Source of the DNA: Cognatundibacterium rivi
GTDB lineage: Bacteria; Pseudomonadota; Gammaproteobacteria; Burkholderiales; Burkholderiaceae_D
DNA length: 64,000 bases
Assembly: GCF_018139565.1 (NCBI RefSeq)
Contig: NZ_JAGSPK010000002.1
Span: forward strand, 868,001 to 932,000
Direction of reading: 5' to 3'
Positions 8,566-17,766 of this stretch are shown here, piece after piece. Under the pieces are notes generated by a model. The model made no database searches, had not been told where the DNA came from, and saw only the letters and a list, made by a program, of their open reading frames with translations. Within the stretch, counting starts at the first letter, position 1, and each line of letters opens with the position of its first letter. Made by a program: the position numbers and the translations under genes.

Positions 8566-9759
8566 TCAGAACGTGTCGCCGGGAATACGGACCCAGCCTT
8601 CCATCAGCACGCGGGCACTGCGGCTCATGATGGCTTTTTTGACAGTCCATTCGCCATTCACCTGCTTTGCTTCCGCACCGACACGCAAGGTGCCGGAAGG
8701 ATGACCAAAGCGCACTGCATTGCGTTCGCCACCACCGGCCGCCAGATTCACCAGCGTGCCTGGAATCGCTGCTGCAGTACCGATCGCAACAGCTGCCGTG
8801 CCCATCATCGCGTGATGCAGTTTGCCCATAGACAAAGCGCGCACCAGCAAATCGATTTCCGCTGCATTCACTTGTTTGCCGCTCGACGACACGTACGACT
8901 GCGGTTGAGCAACGAACGCCACCTTCGGCGTGTGTTGGCGTTGAGCCGCTTCGTCAATATGCTTGATCAGGCCCATGCGCACGGCACCGTAAGCGCGAAT
9001 CGTCTCGAACTTTGCGAGCGCAGCAGCGTCACTGTTGATCGCGTCTTGCAACTCAGTTCCGGTATAACCTATCGCTTCGGCATTCACAAATATCGTTGGA
9101 ATACCGGCATTGATCATTGTCGCTTTCAGTGTGCCGACGCCAGGCACCTCCAGATCATCAACCAGATTCCCAGTCGGGAACATGGAGCCGCCAGCCCCCT
9201 CTTCATCGGCGGCCGGATCCATGAATTCGAGTTGCACTTCCACAGCTGGAAAGGTCACACCATCAAGTTCAAAATCGCCGGTTTCCTGCACTTCCCCATT
9301 GGTGATCGGTACATGGGCGATGATGGTTTTACTGATATTTGCCTGCCAGATGCGTACTACGGCGACACCGTTTTGCGGAACACGGCTCGCATCCACCAGA
9401 CCGGCGCTGATCGCGAAGGAACCGACTGCCGCCGACAGATTGCCGCAATTGCCGCTCCAGTCAACGAAGGCTTTATCAATCGACACCTGACCGAACAGGT
9501 AATCGACATCGTGATCTGCCTTGCTGCTTTTAGAAAGAATCACTGTTTTACTGGTGCTGGAGGTCGCACCACCCATGCCGTCGATCTGTTTACCGTAAGG
9601 GTCGGGACTGCCGATCACGCGTAACAAAATCGCGTCACGCGCCGCACCGGGCACTTGCGCTGCGGCAGGTAAATCCTGCAAACGGAAAAACACGCCTTTG
9701 CTGGTACCGCCACGGATATATGTCGCGGGGATTTTAATTTGAGCTGGATGAGCCATCAT
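8566..9759 (-). CDS. prpF: 2-methylaconitate cis-trans isomerase PrpF
   Basis: A 397-residue PrpF-family protein (diaminopimelate epimerase fold). It opens with the family signature I-P-A-T-Y-I-R-G-G-T-S-K-G-V-F-F and continues with D-P-Y-G-K-Q-I-D-G-M-G-G-A-T-S-S-T-S-K and S-G-N-C-G-N-L-S-A-A-V-G. PrpF works together with AcnD: AcnD makes trans-2-methylaconitate from 2-methylcitrate and PrpF isomerises it to the cis form used by aconitase. Two adjacent ATGs (9759 and 9756) can both serve as start; a GAAAGA box is upstream. It follows acnD by 134 bp, which hold a strong hairpin, and is followed by a terminator. Confidence 0.95.
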   Translation of the reverse strand: MMAHPAQIKIPATYIRGGTSKGVFFRLQDLPAAAQVPGAARDAILLRVIGSPDPYGKQIDGMGGATSSTSKTVILSKSSKADHDVDYLFGQVSIDKAFVDWSGNCGNLSAAVGSFAISAGLVDASRVPQNGVAVVRIWQANISKTIIAHVPITNGEVQETGDFELDGVTFPAVEVQLEFMDPAADEEGAGGSMFPTGNLVDDLEVPGVGTLKATMINAGIPTIFVNAEAIGYTGTELQDAINSDAAALAKFETIRAYGAVRMGLIKHIDEAAQRQHTPKVAFVAQPQSYVSSSGKQVNAAEIDLLVRALSMGKLHHAMMGTAAVAIGTAAAIPGTLVNLAAGGGERNAVRFGHPSGTLRVGAEAKQVNGEWTVKKAIMSRSARVLMEGWVRIPGDTF

Positions 9760-9847
9760 TCATCTTTCGTATTTTTCTACACCTGAAAACTGCTTGTAAC
9801 CTACTGTGGCCTGGTGTGATCTATGCAGCGATCGCGATCTGACTGCC

Positions 9848-9874
9848 ACGATGGCGCGGACAACGCGCCATCGT
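9848..9874 (-). other. Strong intra-operon hairpin between acnD and prpF
   Basis: Perfect 11-bp stem ACGATGGCGCG / CGCGCCATCGT with 5-nt loop GACAA. No T-run follows on the minus strand, so it is more likely an mRNA processing or stabilising structure than a terminator. Confidence 0.6.
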
Positions 9875-9893
9875 TCGGCTGCACAGACTTACA

Positions 9894-12485
9894 TCAAGCA
9901 GCTTTTGTGGATTCCAAAAAGTCCTGAGCAAAACGTTGCAACACACCACCCGCTTCGTAAATCGAGACTTCTTCCGCAGTATCCAGACGGCAGGTCACTG
10001 GCACTTCGACGCGTTCACCGTTTTTACGATGAATGATCAGCGTCAGCGTCGCGCGTGGTGTGCGTTGCCCAACGACATCAAAGGTTTCGCTGCCGTCGAT
10101 ATTCAGCGTCAGGCGGTTCACACCTGGTTTGAATTCCAGCGGCAAGACGCCCATACCGACCAGATTTGTGCGGTGAATACGTTCAAAGCCTTCAGCAACA
10201 ATCACTTCCACACCCGCCAGACGCACGCCTTTGGCCGCCCAGTCACGCGAAGAACCCTGACCGTAATCCGCACCAGCGATGATGATCAATGGTTGCTTGC
10301 GTTCCATGTAGGTTTCAATCGCTTCCCACATGCGGGTCACTTTACCTTCTGGTTCTATGCGTGCCAGCGAACCGGCTTTCACTTTGCCATCGACCTGCAC
10401 CATTTCATTCTTCAAGGTTGGGTTCGCAAAGGTCGCGCGCTGCGCCGTCAGATGGTCACCGCGATGGGTTGCGTAAGAGTTGAAATCTTCTTCCGGCAAG
10501 CCCATTTTTGCGAGATAAGCACCCGCCGCACTGTCGAGCATGATCGCATTCGATGGCGACAAATGATCAGTCGTGATGTTGTCACCCAATACCGCCAAAG
10601 GACGCATGCCTGTCATTGTGCGTGGCGCGGCGAGGGCACCTTCCCAGTACGGTGGACGGCGAATATACGTCGTTTGTGGACGCCAGTCATACAGCGGGCT
10701 AACCTTCTCACCATTGTCAGCCTGAATCGCAAACATAGGCTCGTACACCTGACGGAACATTTCCGGTTTGACGCTGGATTTCACAATCGCATCAATTTCT
10801 TCATCGGTAGGCCAGATGTCTTTCAGACGAATTTCTTTGCCATCCACAACAGCCAACACATCTTTTTCAATATCAAAACGGATGGTACCGGCAATCGCAT
10901 ACGCAACAACCAGCGGTGGCGATGCGAGGAAGGCTTGTTTTGCATACGGGTGAATACGTCCGTCGAAATTACGGTTACCGGACAACACCGCCGTCGCGTA
11001 CAAATCACGGTCGATAATTTCTTGCTGAATCACAGGGTCGAGCGCACCGGACATACCGTTGCAAGACGTGCAGGCATAAGCAACCACGCCGAAGCCCAGC
11101 TTTTCCAGATCATCCATCAGACCGGCTTCTTCCAGATACAGCGTGACAGCTTTCGAGCCTGGCGCTAAAGAAGATTTCACCCAAGGCTTACGTGTCAGTC
11201 CCAGCTTATTCGCATTGCGTGCCAGCAGTGCTGCGGCAATCACATTGCGCGGATTACTGGTGTTAGTGCAGCTGGTGATCGCTGCGATAATCACGGCGCC
11301 ATCCGGCATTTGTCCTGGCACTTCATCCCATTTAGCTGCGATGCCTTTAGCGGCCAGATCGGCTGTTGCAACACGCGCATGCGGATTCGAAGGGCCAGCC
11401 ATATTACGCACGACGCTGGATAAATCGAATGTCAATACGCGTTCGTACTCAGCGTTAATCAGGCTGTCTGCCCACAGACCAGCTGCCTTCGCATAAGTCT
11501 CAACCAGTTTCACCTGTTCATCGCTGCGGCCGGTCAGCTTCAGATAATCAATGGTTTGCTGATCGATCGCGAACATCGCCGCTGTCGCACCGTATTCCGG
11601 CGCCATATTCGAAATCGTGGCACGGTCACCGAGCGTCAGCGCAGCAGCGCCAGCGCCGTAAAACTCAAGATAAGCGCCAACCACTTTTTGCTTACGCAGG
11701 AATTCAGTCAATGCCAGCACCACGTCAGTCGCAGTGATGCCTGGTTGCGGGCGACCTGAGAGTTCCACACCGATGATATCCGGCAGACGCATCCACGATG
11801 CGCGACCCAGCATGACGTTTTCTGCTTCCAGACCGCCAACACCAATCGCAATCACACCCAGCGCATCAACGTGTGGTGTGTGGCTGTCGGTACCGACCAG
11901 CGTATCAGGAAATGCCACACCGTCTTTTGCATGAATCACTGGTGACATGCGTTCCAGATTGATCTGGTGCATGATGCCGTTACCCGGCGGGATCACATCG
12001 ACATTTTTAAACGCTTTTTTGGTCCAGTTAATGAAGTCAAAGCGATCTTCATTACGACGGTCTTCAATCGCACGGTTTTTAGCGAACGCATCAGGATCAA
12101 AACCACCGCATTCGACGGCCAGCGAGTGATCGACAATCAGTTGCACAGGCACGACAGGATTGACTTGCGCCGGATCACCGCCCTGCTCTGCAATCGCATC
12201 ACGCAAACCCGCCAGATCGACCAGCGCAGTCTGACCCAGAATATCGTGACAGACCACACGCGCCGGGAACCACGGAAAATCAAGTTCGCGTTTGCGTTCT
12301 ATGAACTGCTTCAGAGAGTCAGTCAGGGTCGCAGGATCGCAACGACGCACCAGATTTTCAGCCAGTACGCGTGAGGTGTAAGGCAGCTTGTCATAGGCGC
12401 CGGGTTGAATCGCATCGACTGCCGCACGAGCGTCGAAAAAATCCAGTTGGGTGCCGGGGAGTGGTTTGCGGTTTGCAGTGTTCAT
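9894..12485 (-). CDS. acnD: Fe/S-dependent 2-methylcitrate dehydratase AcnD
   Basis: An 863-residue aconitase-superfamily enzyme. The three [4Fe-4S] cysteines are in place: C406 in S-C-T-N-T-S and C472/C475 in C-T-S-C-N-G-M-S-G. The C-terminal swivel domain carries A-D-Y-G-Q-G-S-S-R-D-W-A. Start M-N-T-A-N-R-K-P-L-P-G-T and length fit AcnD (about 865) rather than AcnA (about 900). It dehydrates 2-methylcitrate to a 2-methylaconitate and needs PrpF, encoded next downstream. This pair replaces PrpD, which is absent here. The start at 12485 has only a weak ribosome-binding site; the operon order prpB-prpC-acnD-prpF is clear. Confidence 0.95.
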   Translation of the reverse strand: MNTANRKPLPGTQLDFFDARAAVDAIQPGAYDKLPYTSRVLAENLVRRCDPATLTDSLKQFIERKRELDFPWFPARVVCHDILGQTALVDLAGLRDAIAEQGGDPAQVNPVVPVQLIVDHSLAVECGGFDPDAFAKNRAIEDRRNEDRFDFINWTKKAFKNVDVIPPGNGIMHQINLERMSPVIHAKDGVAFPDTLVGTDSHTPHVDALGVIAIGVGGLEAENVMLGRASWMRLPDIIGVELSGRPQPGITATDVVLALTEFLRKQKVVGAYLEFYGAGAAALTLGDRATISNMAPEYGATAAMFAIDQQTIDYLKLTGRSDEQVKLVETYAKAAGLWADSLINAEYERVLTFDLSSVVRNMAGPSNPHARVATADLAAKGIAAKWDEVPGQMPDGAVIIAAITSCTNTSNPRNVIAAALLARNANKLGLTRKPWVKSSLAPGSKAVTLYLEEAGLMDDLEKLGFGVVAYACTSCNGMSGALDPVIQQEIIDRDLYATAVLSGNRNFDGRIHPYAKQAFLASPPLVVAYAIAGTIRFDIEKDVLAVVDGKEIRLKDIWPTDEEIDAIVKSSVKPEMFRQVYEPMFAIQADNGEKVSPLYDWRPQTTYIRRPPYWEGALAAPRTMTGMRPLAVLGDNITTDHLSPSNAIMLDSAAGAYLAKMGLPEEDFNSYATHRGDHLTAQRATFANPTLKNEMVQVDGKVKAGSLARIEPEGKVTRMWEAIETYMERKQPLIIIAGADYGQGSSRDWAAKGVRLAGVEVIVAEGFERIHRTNLVGMGVLPLEFKPGVNRLTLNIDGSETFDVVGQRTPRATLTLIIHRKNGERVEVPVTCRLDTAEEVSIYEAGGVLQRFAQDFLESTKAA

Positions 12486-12564
12486 GGCTTATTCAGGAAT
12501 ATAGGATGTTCTGGGAGCGAAATGCGTTGCAGTCTGTCTGCGCCTTTGCCCTCTTTTCTGCACT

Positions 12565-12596
12565 GAAGCTGCATACTTTTATGTGTACGCAGCTTC
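12565..12596 (-). other. Hairpin between prpC and acnD
   Basis: 8-bp stem GAAGCTGC / GCAGCTTC with a 16-nt loop in the 145-bp space between prpC and acnD. It lacks a T-run, so it is probably not a terminator. Confidence 0.4.
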
Positions 12597-12630
12597 AACG
12601 CCTCAAACAGATGGCAGCTTATTTGACAAC

Positions 12631-13779
12631 TTACTTACGGCTCTTGATCGGCACAAATTTCAGGTCTTCAGGACCGACATAATTTGCGCTAGGACGAATG
12701 ATCTTGTTATCGATACGCTGTTCTATGATATGTGCCGCCCAACCGGAAGTACGTGCAATCACGAACAATGGTGTGAACATCGCTGTCGGCACACCCATCA
12801 TGTGATACGACACAGCAGAGAACCAGTCCAGATTCGGGAACATTTTTTTGATATCCCACATCACTGTTTCCAGACGTTCAGCAATGTCGTACATCTTCAT
12901 CGAACCCGCATCTTTCGACAGGTTGCGCGCGACTTCTTTGATCACTTTGTTGCGTGGATCAGAAATCGTATACACAGGGTGACCGAAACCAATCACCACT
13001 TCTTTATTTTCAACGCGTTTCTTGATGTCGGCTTCTGCTTCGTCCGGATTGTCGTAACGTTTCTGAATTTCAAACGCGACTTCATTCGCGCCGCCGTGTT
13101 TAGGACCGCGCAGTGCGCCGATCGCACCGGTAATCGCAGAATACATATCGGAACCGGTACCAGCGATCACACGACCGGTGAATGTCGATGCATTGAATTC
13201 ATGCTCTGCGTACAAAATCAGTGAGGTATGCATCGCTTTTTCCCACAGCTTGCTTGGCTTCTGGCCGTGCAGCAGATGCAGGAAATGACCACCAATCGAC
13301 TCGTCGTCAGTTTCAGTTTCTATCCGTTTGCCATTGTGGCTGTAGTGATACCAGTACAGCAGCATGGAACCCAGCGACGCCATCAGACGATCAGCGATAT
13401 CGCGTGCGCCCGGCGTGTTGTGGTCATCTTTTTCCGGCAGAACGCAACCCAGTGCGGAAACACCGGTACGCATCACATCCATAGGATGCGAGGATGCTGG
13501 CAACCATTCGAGCGCTGCTTTCACATTCGCAGGCAAGCCGCGCAATGCTTTCAGCTTCGCTTTGTAGGCATGCAATTCAGCCACCGTCGGCAATTTGCCA
13601 TGTACCAGCAAATGTGCGATTTCTTCAAACTCGCAGGCATCGGCCACATCGAGAATATCGTAACCACGGTAATGCAGATCGTTACCGGTTTTACCCACGG
13701 TACACAAAGCGGTATTGCCCGCAGTTACGCCGGACAAGGCAACGGATTTCTTTGGTTTGAAAGGAACGGCTTCAGTCAT
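12631..13779 (-). CDS. prpC: 2-methylcitrate synthase PrpC
   Basis: A 382-residue citrate-synthase-family enzyme condensing propionyl-CoA with oxaloacetate. The catalytic triad is visible: H193 in A-E-H-E-F-N-A-S, H267 in G-F-G-H-P-V-Y and D318 in L-D-W-F-S-A-V-S-Y. The short length and the N-terminal [13 protein letters not shown] segment match PrpC rather than housekeeping citrate synthase (about 430). The start has a CAGGAGAG box 6 bases upstream. It is the second gene of the prp operon; the 164-bp gap to prpB holds one copy of the dispersed C6/G6 element. Confidence 0.95.
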   Translation of the reverse strand: MTEAVPFKPKKSVALSGVTAGNTALCTVGKTGNDLHYRGYDILDVADACEFEEIAHLLVHGKLPTVAELHAYKAKLKALRGLPANVKAALEWLPASSHPMDVMRTGVSALGCVLPEKDDHNTPGARDIADRLMASLGSMLLYWYHYSHNGKRIETETDDESIGGHFLHLLHGQKPSKLWEKAMHTSLILYAEHEFNASTFTGRVIAGTGSDMYSAITGAIGALRGPKHGGANEVAFEIQKRYDNPDEAEADIKKRVENKEVVIGFGHPVYTISDPRNKVIKEVARNLSKDAGSMKMYDIAERLETVMWDIKKMFPNLDWFSAVSYHMMGVPTAMFTPLFVIARTSGWAAHIIEQRIDNKIIRPSANYVGPEDLKFVPIKSRK

Positions 13780-13801
13780 GGTGCTCTCCTGAGATAGTTA
13801 G

Positions 13802-13879
13802 ATACTCCCCCCAGTATTTTTTAACGCCCAATGATTCTGCTGAGAACAAGGCTATTTTGTTAAAAAACAGGGGGAGTAT
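13802..13879. repeat. Dispersed palindromic element, copy A (prpB-prpC gap)
   Basis: Begins ATACTCCCCCCAGTATTTTT and ends with a near mirror image, GGGGGAGTAT preceded by TTAAAAAACA. The two ends form an imperfect inverted repeat of about 22 bp around a 30-nt centre. Two related copies lie at 22441-22520 and 60965-61046. All three are intergenic. Confidence 0.8.
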
Positions 13880-13943
13880 GTGTTTTTATACGGTTTTAAA
13901 ATGAATAAACTGCGATCACTGGAATGACGTCACAAGCAAAGAA

Positions 13944-14834
13944 TTATTTGTTCTTTTGCTGCGCAAACAAGGCATCCAGTTTTTGCTCGAAATCGTGATA
14001 ATTGATGCGCTCGTACAATTCCATCCGTGTCTGCATGGTATCGACCACATTCTTTTGCGAGCCATCGCGGCGAATCGCGTTGTAGACGTTTTCTGCGGCT
14101 TTGTTCATCGCACGGAATGCAGACAATGGATACAGCACCAGACCGACATCGACAGCGGCCAGTTCTTCAACCGTGTACAACGGTGTCGCACCGAATTCTG
14201 TGATGTTGGCCAGAATCGGTACTTTGACCGCATTGGCGAATTGTTTGTACATCGCCAGTTCGGTAATCGCTTCCGGGAAAATCATGTCGGCACCCGCTTC
14301 CACGCAAGCCTGAGCGCGGTCAATCGCCGCTTCCAGCCCTTCGACTGCCAGTGCATCGGTACGCGCCATGATCACGAAATTCTCATCGGTACGCGCATCG
14401 ACTGCGGCTTTGATACGGTCAACCATTTCCTGCTTGGTGACGATTTCTTTGTTTGGGCGATGGCCACAGCGTTTCGCGCCAACCTGATCTTCGATATGCA
14501 TCGCAGCTGCGCCGAATTTAATCATCGATTTGACAGTGCGTGCCACATTGAACGCAGATGAACCAAAACCGGTATCCACATCCACCAGCAAAGGCAGGTC
14601 GCACACATCGGTAATGCGACGCACATCGGTCAGCACATCGTCCAGGTTAGAAATACCCAGATCCGGCAAACCCAGAGAACCAGCAGCGACACCGCCACCA
14701 GACAGATAAATAGCCTTGAAGCCAGCGCGTTTAGCCAGCAAAGCGTGGTTCGCGTTGATCGCGCCGACCACTTGTAACGGGGATTCTTCTTGCATCGCCT
14801 TACGGAAGGCGGCACCTGCGGAGTAGTTGCTCAT
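13944..14834 (-). CDS. prpB: 2-methylisocitrate lyase PrpB
   Basis: A 296-residue ICL/PEP-mutase-family lyase splitting 2-methylisocitrate into pyruvate and succinate. Hallmarks: [23 protein letters not shown] and the active-site loop K-R-C123-G-H; the cysteine falls at the position expected for PrpB. The frame is open to 14906, but the ATG at 14834 ([13 protein letters not shown]) is chosen for length and homology, and because a sigma-54 promoter occupies 14876-14892, upstream of this ATG but inside the longer frame. It is the first gene of the prp operon, divergent from prpR. Confidence 0.95.
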   Translation of the reverse strand: MSNYSAGAAFRKAMQEESPLQVVGAINANHALLAKRAGFKAIYLSGGGVAAGSLGLPDLGISNLDDVLTDVRRITDVCDLPLLVDVDTGFGSSAFNVARTVKSMIKFGAAAMHIEDQVGAKRCGHRPNKEIVTKQEMVDRIKAAVDARTDENFVIMARTDALAVEGLEAAIDRAQACVEAGADMIFPEAITELAMYKQFANAVKVPILANITEFGATPLYTVEELAAVDVGLVLYPLSAFRAMNKAAENVYNAIRRDGSQKNVVDTMQTRMELYERINYHDFEQKLDALFAQQKNK

Positions 14835-14875
14835 ATCGTTGATGTCTTTCAGGTTAATGAAGTTGCCAGCGTCTA

Positions 14876-14892
14876 TTGCAATCAACATGCCA
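14876..14892 (-). promoter_or_regulatory. Sigma-54 (-24/-12) promoter of prpBC-acnD-prpF
   Basis: Minus strand reads TGGCATGTTGATTGCAA, a near-perfect TGGCAC-N5-TTGCA. The GG (14891-14890) and GC (14879-14878) elements have the required 12-base step. The expected start is near 14866, giving a leader of about 32 bases to the prpB ATG. The divergent gene encodes PrpR, a sigma-54 activator with a GAFTGA loop, so both halves of the circuit are visible. Confidence 0.88.
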
Positions 14893-14991
14893 GCGCCAGC
14901 CGGCATCGCAACAGCTTAGACCGGGAATGTTAAAAATCAAGGACTTAAGCGATGCACGCTGAGAATAATCAATTGCCTGTTCCAGATAAAA

Positions 14992-15061
14992 TGTTTCATA
15001 ATGATGTTTCATAAAATAGAAATGAAACATTTTCTTTTGAGATTGAAACAAATATGAAACA
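14992..15061. promoter_or_regulatory. Candidate PrpR operator/enhancer boxes
   Basis: Two direct TGTTTCAT boxes (14992-14999, 15005-15012) face two inverted ATGAAACA boxes (15022-15029, 15054-15061). A partial TGAAACA lies at 15044-15050. They are about 125-195 bases upstream of the predicted prpB start, the usual distance for a sigma-54 enhancer. The last box overlaps the prpR start codon, which suggests that PrpR also represses itself. PrpR as the binder is an inference. Confidence 0.7.
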
Positions 15062-16739
15062 ACCGCCATTGCCGCCGCGTGAAACACAAGATAAACCCAT
15101 CATCTGGACCGTGTCGATTTCCCGTTTATTCGATATGTTCCGCGACATCATGGTGGAATACGATGCGAACGCCGATATCGTTCCGCTGAATATGGGTTTT
15201 GAGGAAGCGGTACAGCATATCCGCGAACGCCTGCAAACCGAGCGTTGCGATGCGGTCGTCGCCGCTGGCTCCAATGCCGCGTATTTGAAAAGCCGCCTGC
15301 CGATTCCGGTCGTGACCGCTAAGGCGAGTGGTTTTGACGTCATGCAGGCTTTAGCACGGGCGCGCAAAGTATCGAAGGAAATTGGCCTGATCACCTATCA
15401 GGAAACAATGCCCGAACTGGCCGATTTCAAAAATACTTTTGGCTTCAAAATTGAACAGCGCACCTATGTGACTGAAGAAGATGCCAGAGCGCAGATCAGC
15501 GAACTCAAGGCCAGCGGCATACAGGCAATCGTCGGCGCTGGCCTGATTACCGATCTGGCGGTCGAAGCGGGTCTGACCGGTATTTTTATGTACTCCGCTA
15601 CGTCGATTCGTCAGGCTTTTGACGACGCGCTCGAAATCGCCCGCCTGACCCGCCTGGAATCACAGCGTGGTCGCCACCATCCGGCGGCAGACGCATTGCG
15701 TACCAAGCACGGGCTCAATGATCTGCGCGGTGAGTCGGCCATCATGGAAAACACCCGCCGCGCGATCAGCTTATTTGCACGTTCGCCCGCTACGGTGCTG
15801 TTACAAGGCGAAACCGGCACTGGTAAAGAGTTGGCAGCACAAGCCATCCATAGTGAAAGTCCACGCGCACGGCAGCCCTTTGTTGCCGTCAATTGCGGTG
15901 CGATTGCGGAATCGCTGCTGGAATCAGAATTATTCGGTTACGACGAAGGCGCATTCACCGGCGCGCGGCGCGGTGGTCATGCAGGCTTATTTGAGGCCGC
16001 CAATCGCGGCACCTTATTTCTGGATGAAATCGGCGAAATGCCGCTGAACCTGCAAACCCGTCTGCTGCGGGTTCTGGAAGAGCGCGAAATTGTCAGGGTC
16101 GGCGGCGTGCGTCCGGTCGCGGTTGACGTGCGCATTATCAGCGCCACACATTGCGATCTGGAAGCCAGAATCAGAGAAGGAAAATTCCGCTCAGATCTGT
16201 TTTACCGGCTTGCGGTGTTGCGTCTGCAATTGCCGCCGCTGCGCGAGCGACACGCCGATATCATGCCGCTGGCCGAATGGAGTCTGAAACATGCGCTGGC
16301 AGCGATGGGTGCCCGTCCTCATCCGAATCTGCATGCAGAAATCAGCAGTTGCACCGGCTTATTTGAAACTTACCCATGGCCCGGCAACGTCAGAGAAATG
16401 CGCAACATGATGGAAAGACTGGCACTTTTTCTCGCCGCAGAGCCCTTGCAGGCGCTGAGTCCGGCGTTTGTCAGTAAAATCTTGCCGGAATTATCAGGCG
16501 GAATCACGACGAACGAAACAACAAATGCCATCCGTCTCCCCTCAGATGAAAAAGACCAATTACCGGGTATGCGGGCTGCCAAGCAGGAAACACTGGAGGA
16601 AATCATGCAGCGTTTCGGTCACCAGCGGGACGCCGTTGCCGCCTATCTTGGCATCAGCAGGACAACGCTTTGGCGAAAATTAAAGCAACTACAAATTAAC
16701 GACAAATCAGGCGATGAAAATCATCAGTCTGTAAGGTAA
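15054..16739 (+). CDS. prpR: Propionate catabolism regulator PrpR, sigma-54 activator
   Basis: A 561-residue bacterial enhancer-binding protein. The N-terminal about 200 residues form the PrpR_N sensory domain, thought to bind 2-methylcitrate. The AAA+ core has Walker A G252-E-T-G-T-G-K258-E, the sigma-54-contacting loop G299-A-F-T-G-A304, and L-F-L-D-E-I-G as Walker B. The C-terminal Fis-type helix-turn-helix is seen in [18 protein letters not shown]. Start 15054 has only a weak box, and the ATG itself lies in an ATGAAACA repeat. It is divergent from prpB and faces a sigma-54 promoter there. Confidence 0.95.
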   Translation: MKQPPLPPRETQDKPIIWTVSISRLFDMFRDIMVEYDANADIVPLNMGFEEAVQHIRERLQTERCDAVVAAGSNAAYLKSRLPIPVVTAKASGFDVMQALARARKVSKEIGLITYQETMPELADFKNTFGFKIEQRTYVTEEDARAQISELKASGIQAIVGAGLITDLAVEAGLTGIFMYSATSIRQAFDDALEIARLTRLESQRGRHHPAADALRTKHGLNDLRGESAIMENTRRAISLFARSPATVLLQGETGTGKELAAQAIHSESPRARQPFVAVNCGAIAESLLESELFGYDEGAFTGARRGGHAGLFEAANRGTLFLDEIGEMPLNLQTRLLRVLEEREIVRVGGVRPVAVDVRIISATHCDLEARIREGKFRSDLFYRLAVLRLQLPPLRERHADIMPLAEWSLKHALAAMGARPHPNLHAEISSCTGLFETYPWPGNVREMRNMMERLALFLAAEPLQALSPAFVSKILPELSGGITTNETTNAIRLPSDEKDQLPGMRAAKQETLEEIMQRFGHQRDAVAAYLGISRTTLWRKLKQLQINDKSGDENHQSVR

Positions 16740-16792
16740 AATGAGCCCAAATTTCCGATATCCCCCTCACTGCCGAATTGCAACGGTGAAAT

Positions 16793-17155
16793 ATGAAAAA
16801 ATTACTTATTGTTGATGATAGTAAAGTCTCGCGCATGGTTATCCGTGCCCACGTGAAAGCAGTTCAGCCTGACTGGGAATTTATTGAAGCAGCCTCAGGC
16901 GAGGAAGCAATCAAAATGGTAGAGCAACAAGCGCCGGACTTCTGTACCATGGACATCAATATGCCAGGCATGCTGGGAACCGATGCAGCCGAACAGATAT
17001 TGCAAGCCCATCCGCACATGCGCATCGCTATTTTCTCGGCAAACGTACAAGACACCATGCAAACGCGGGCGCATGCACTCGGCGCTATTTTTGTAGCAAA
17101 ACCAGTCACAGAAAAATCCATTGCGATCGTTATCCATCACTTCATGAGCGAATAA
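16793..17155 (+). CDS. CheY-like single-domain response regulator
   Basis: A 120-residue receiver domain without an output domain. The acidic pair D8-D9, phospho-acceptor D54 in T-M-D-I-N-M-P-G, the Thr/Ser position (F-S-A-N) and the conserved Lys in V-A-K-P-V are present. It is first of a three-gene operon: its TAA overlaps the ATG of the CheC-like gene (TAATG). With a CheC-type phosphatase next door, this CheY-like protein is the likely substrate. No histidine kinase is nearby, so the input is unknown. Confidence 0.92.
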   Translation: MKKLLIVDDSKVSRMVIRAHVKAVQPDWEFIEAASGEEAIKMVEQQAPDFCTMDINMPGMLGTDAAEQILQAHPHMRIAIFSANVQDTMQTRAHALGAIFVAKPVTEKSIAIVIHHFMSE

Positions 17156-17766
17156 TGAACACTCTGAGCGAACTTCATCTCGATGCTTTAAGCGAAGTCT
17201 TTAATGTCGGCGCCGGCAGAGCAGCGGCCAGCCTGTCTGAAATCGTTGGTGACGAAGTTCTGCTTTCTGTTCCTTCGGTAGAAATCCGCAAATCTTCTGA
17301 TCTGGATTTATCTGCCATCTCGCTCGATAGCAATCGTTTTGGTACTGTGCACCAGACCTTCAGCGGCACATTTCAGGCTGAAGCCTTGCTGTTATTCACA
17401 GAAGAACATGCGCTCGAAATCGTGCGCGATATGATGGGCTCGCAGATCAGTCTGGAAGATCTTGCCGAATTTGAGCAGGAAGCGATGTGCGAACTCGGTA
17501 ACATCATTCTCAATGCCTGCCTGTCTGCGATGGCGGATATGCTCAACATCCCGCTCGACTGCTCACTACCTGACTACACTGTCGCCACCACCGAAGAAAT
17601 ATTCCGGCGTGTCAGCGATGACGAAAAACAGCCCTACGTCTTATTGTTGCACATTGATCTGGCGATCGAAAAACGCCGTTCCGAGGGGCACTTGATCTTT
17701 CTGTTAAGCTCAACGTCCCTTGAAAGTCTGATCATTCAGATAGAACGTTATCTGGGAGAAATTTGA
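17155..17766 (+). CDS. CheC-family phosphatase-like protein
   Basis: A 203-residue protein with two copies of the CheC/CheX motif (E-x-x-N followed about 22 residues later by P): L-S-E-V-F-N-V-G near the N-terminus and M-C-E-L-G-N-I-I-L-N around residue 115. CheC proteins dephosphorylate CheY-P. Overlap with both neighbours (TAATG before, TGATG after) shows tight translational coupling. The protein probably resets the phosphorylation of the adjacent receiver. Whether it belongs to flagellar chemotaxis or to another c-di-GMP-linked pathway cannot be told. Confidence 0.88.
   Translation: MNTLSELHLDALSEVFNVGAGRAAASLSEIVGDEVLLSVPSVEIRKSSDLDLSAISLDSNRFGTVHQTFSGTFQAEALLLFTEEHALEIVRDMMGSQISLEDLAEFEQEAMCELGNIILNACLSAMADMLNIPLDCSLPDYTVATTEEIFRRVSDDEKQPYVLLLHIDLAIEKRRSEGHLIFLLSSTSLESLIIQIERYLGEI

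Noticed and set aside
9936..11168. 410-codon plus-strand ORF opposite acnD.
   Set aside because: Antisense shadow of acnD; composition unlike a real protein.
13802..13879. CsoR/RcnR operator as sole explanation of the ATACTCCCCCCAGTAT motif.
   Set aside because: No metal-efflux or formaldehyde gene is next to any of the three copies and each core has a mirrored partner end, so a dispersed repeat fits better; kept as an alternative only.
14835..14906. Upstream extension of PrpB.
   Set aside because: This stretch contains the sigma-54 promoter and exceeds the family length.
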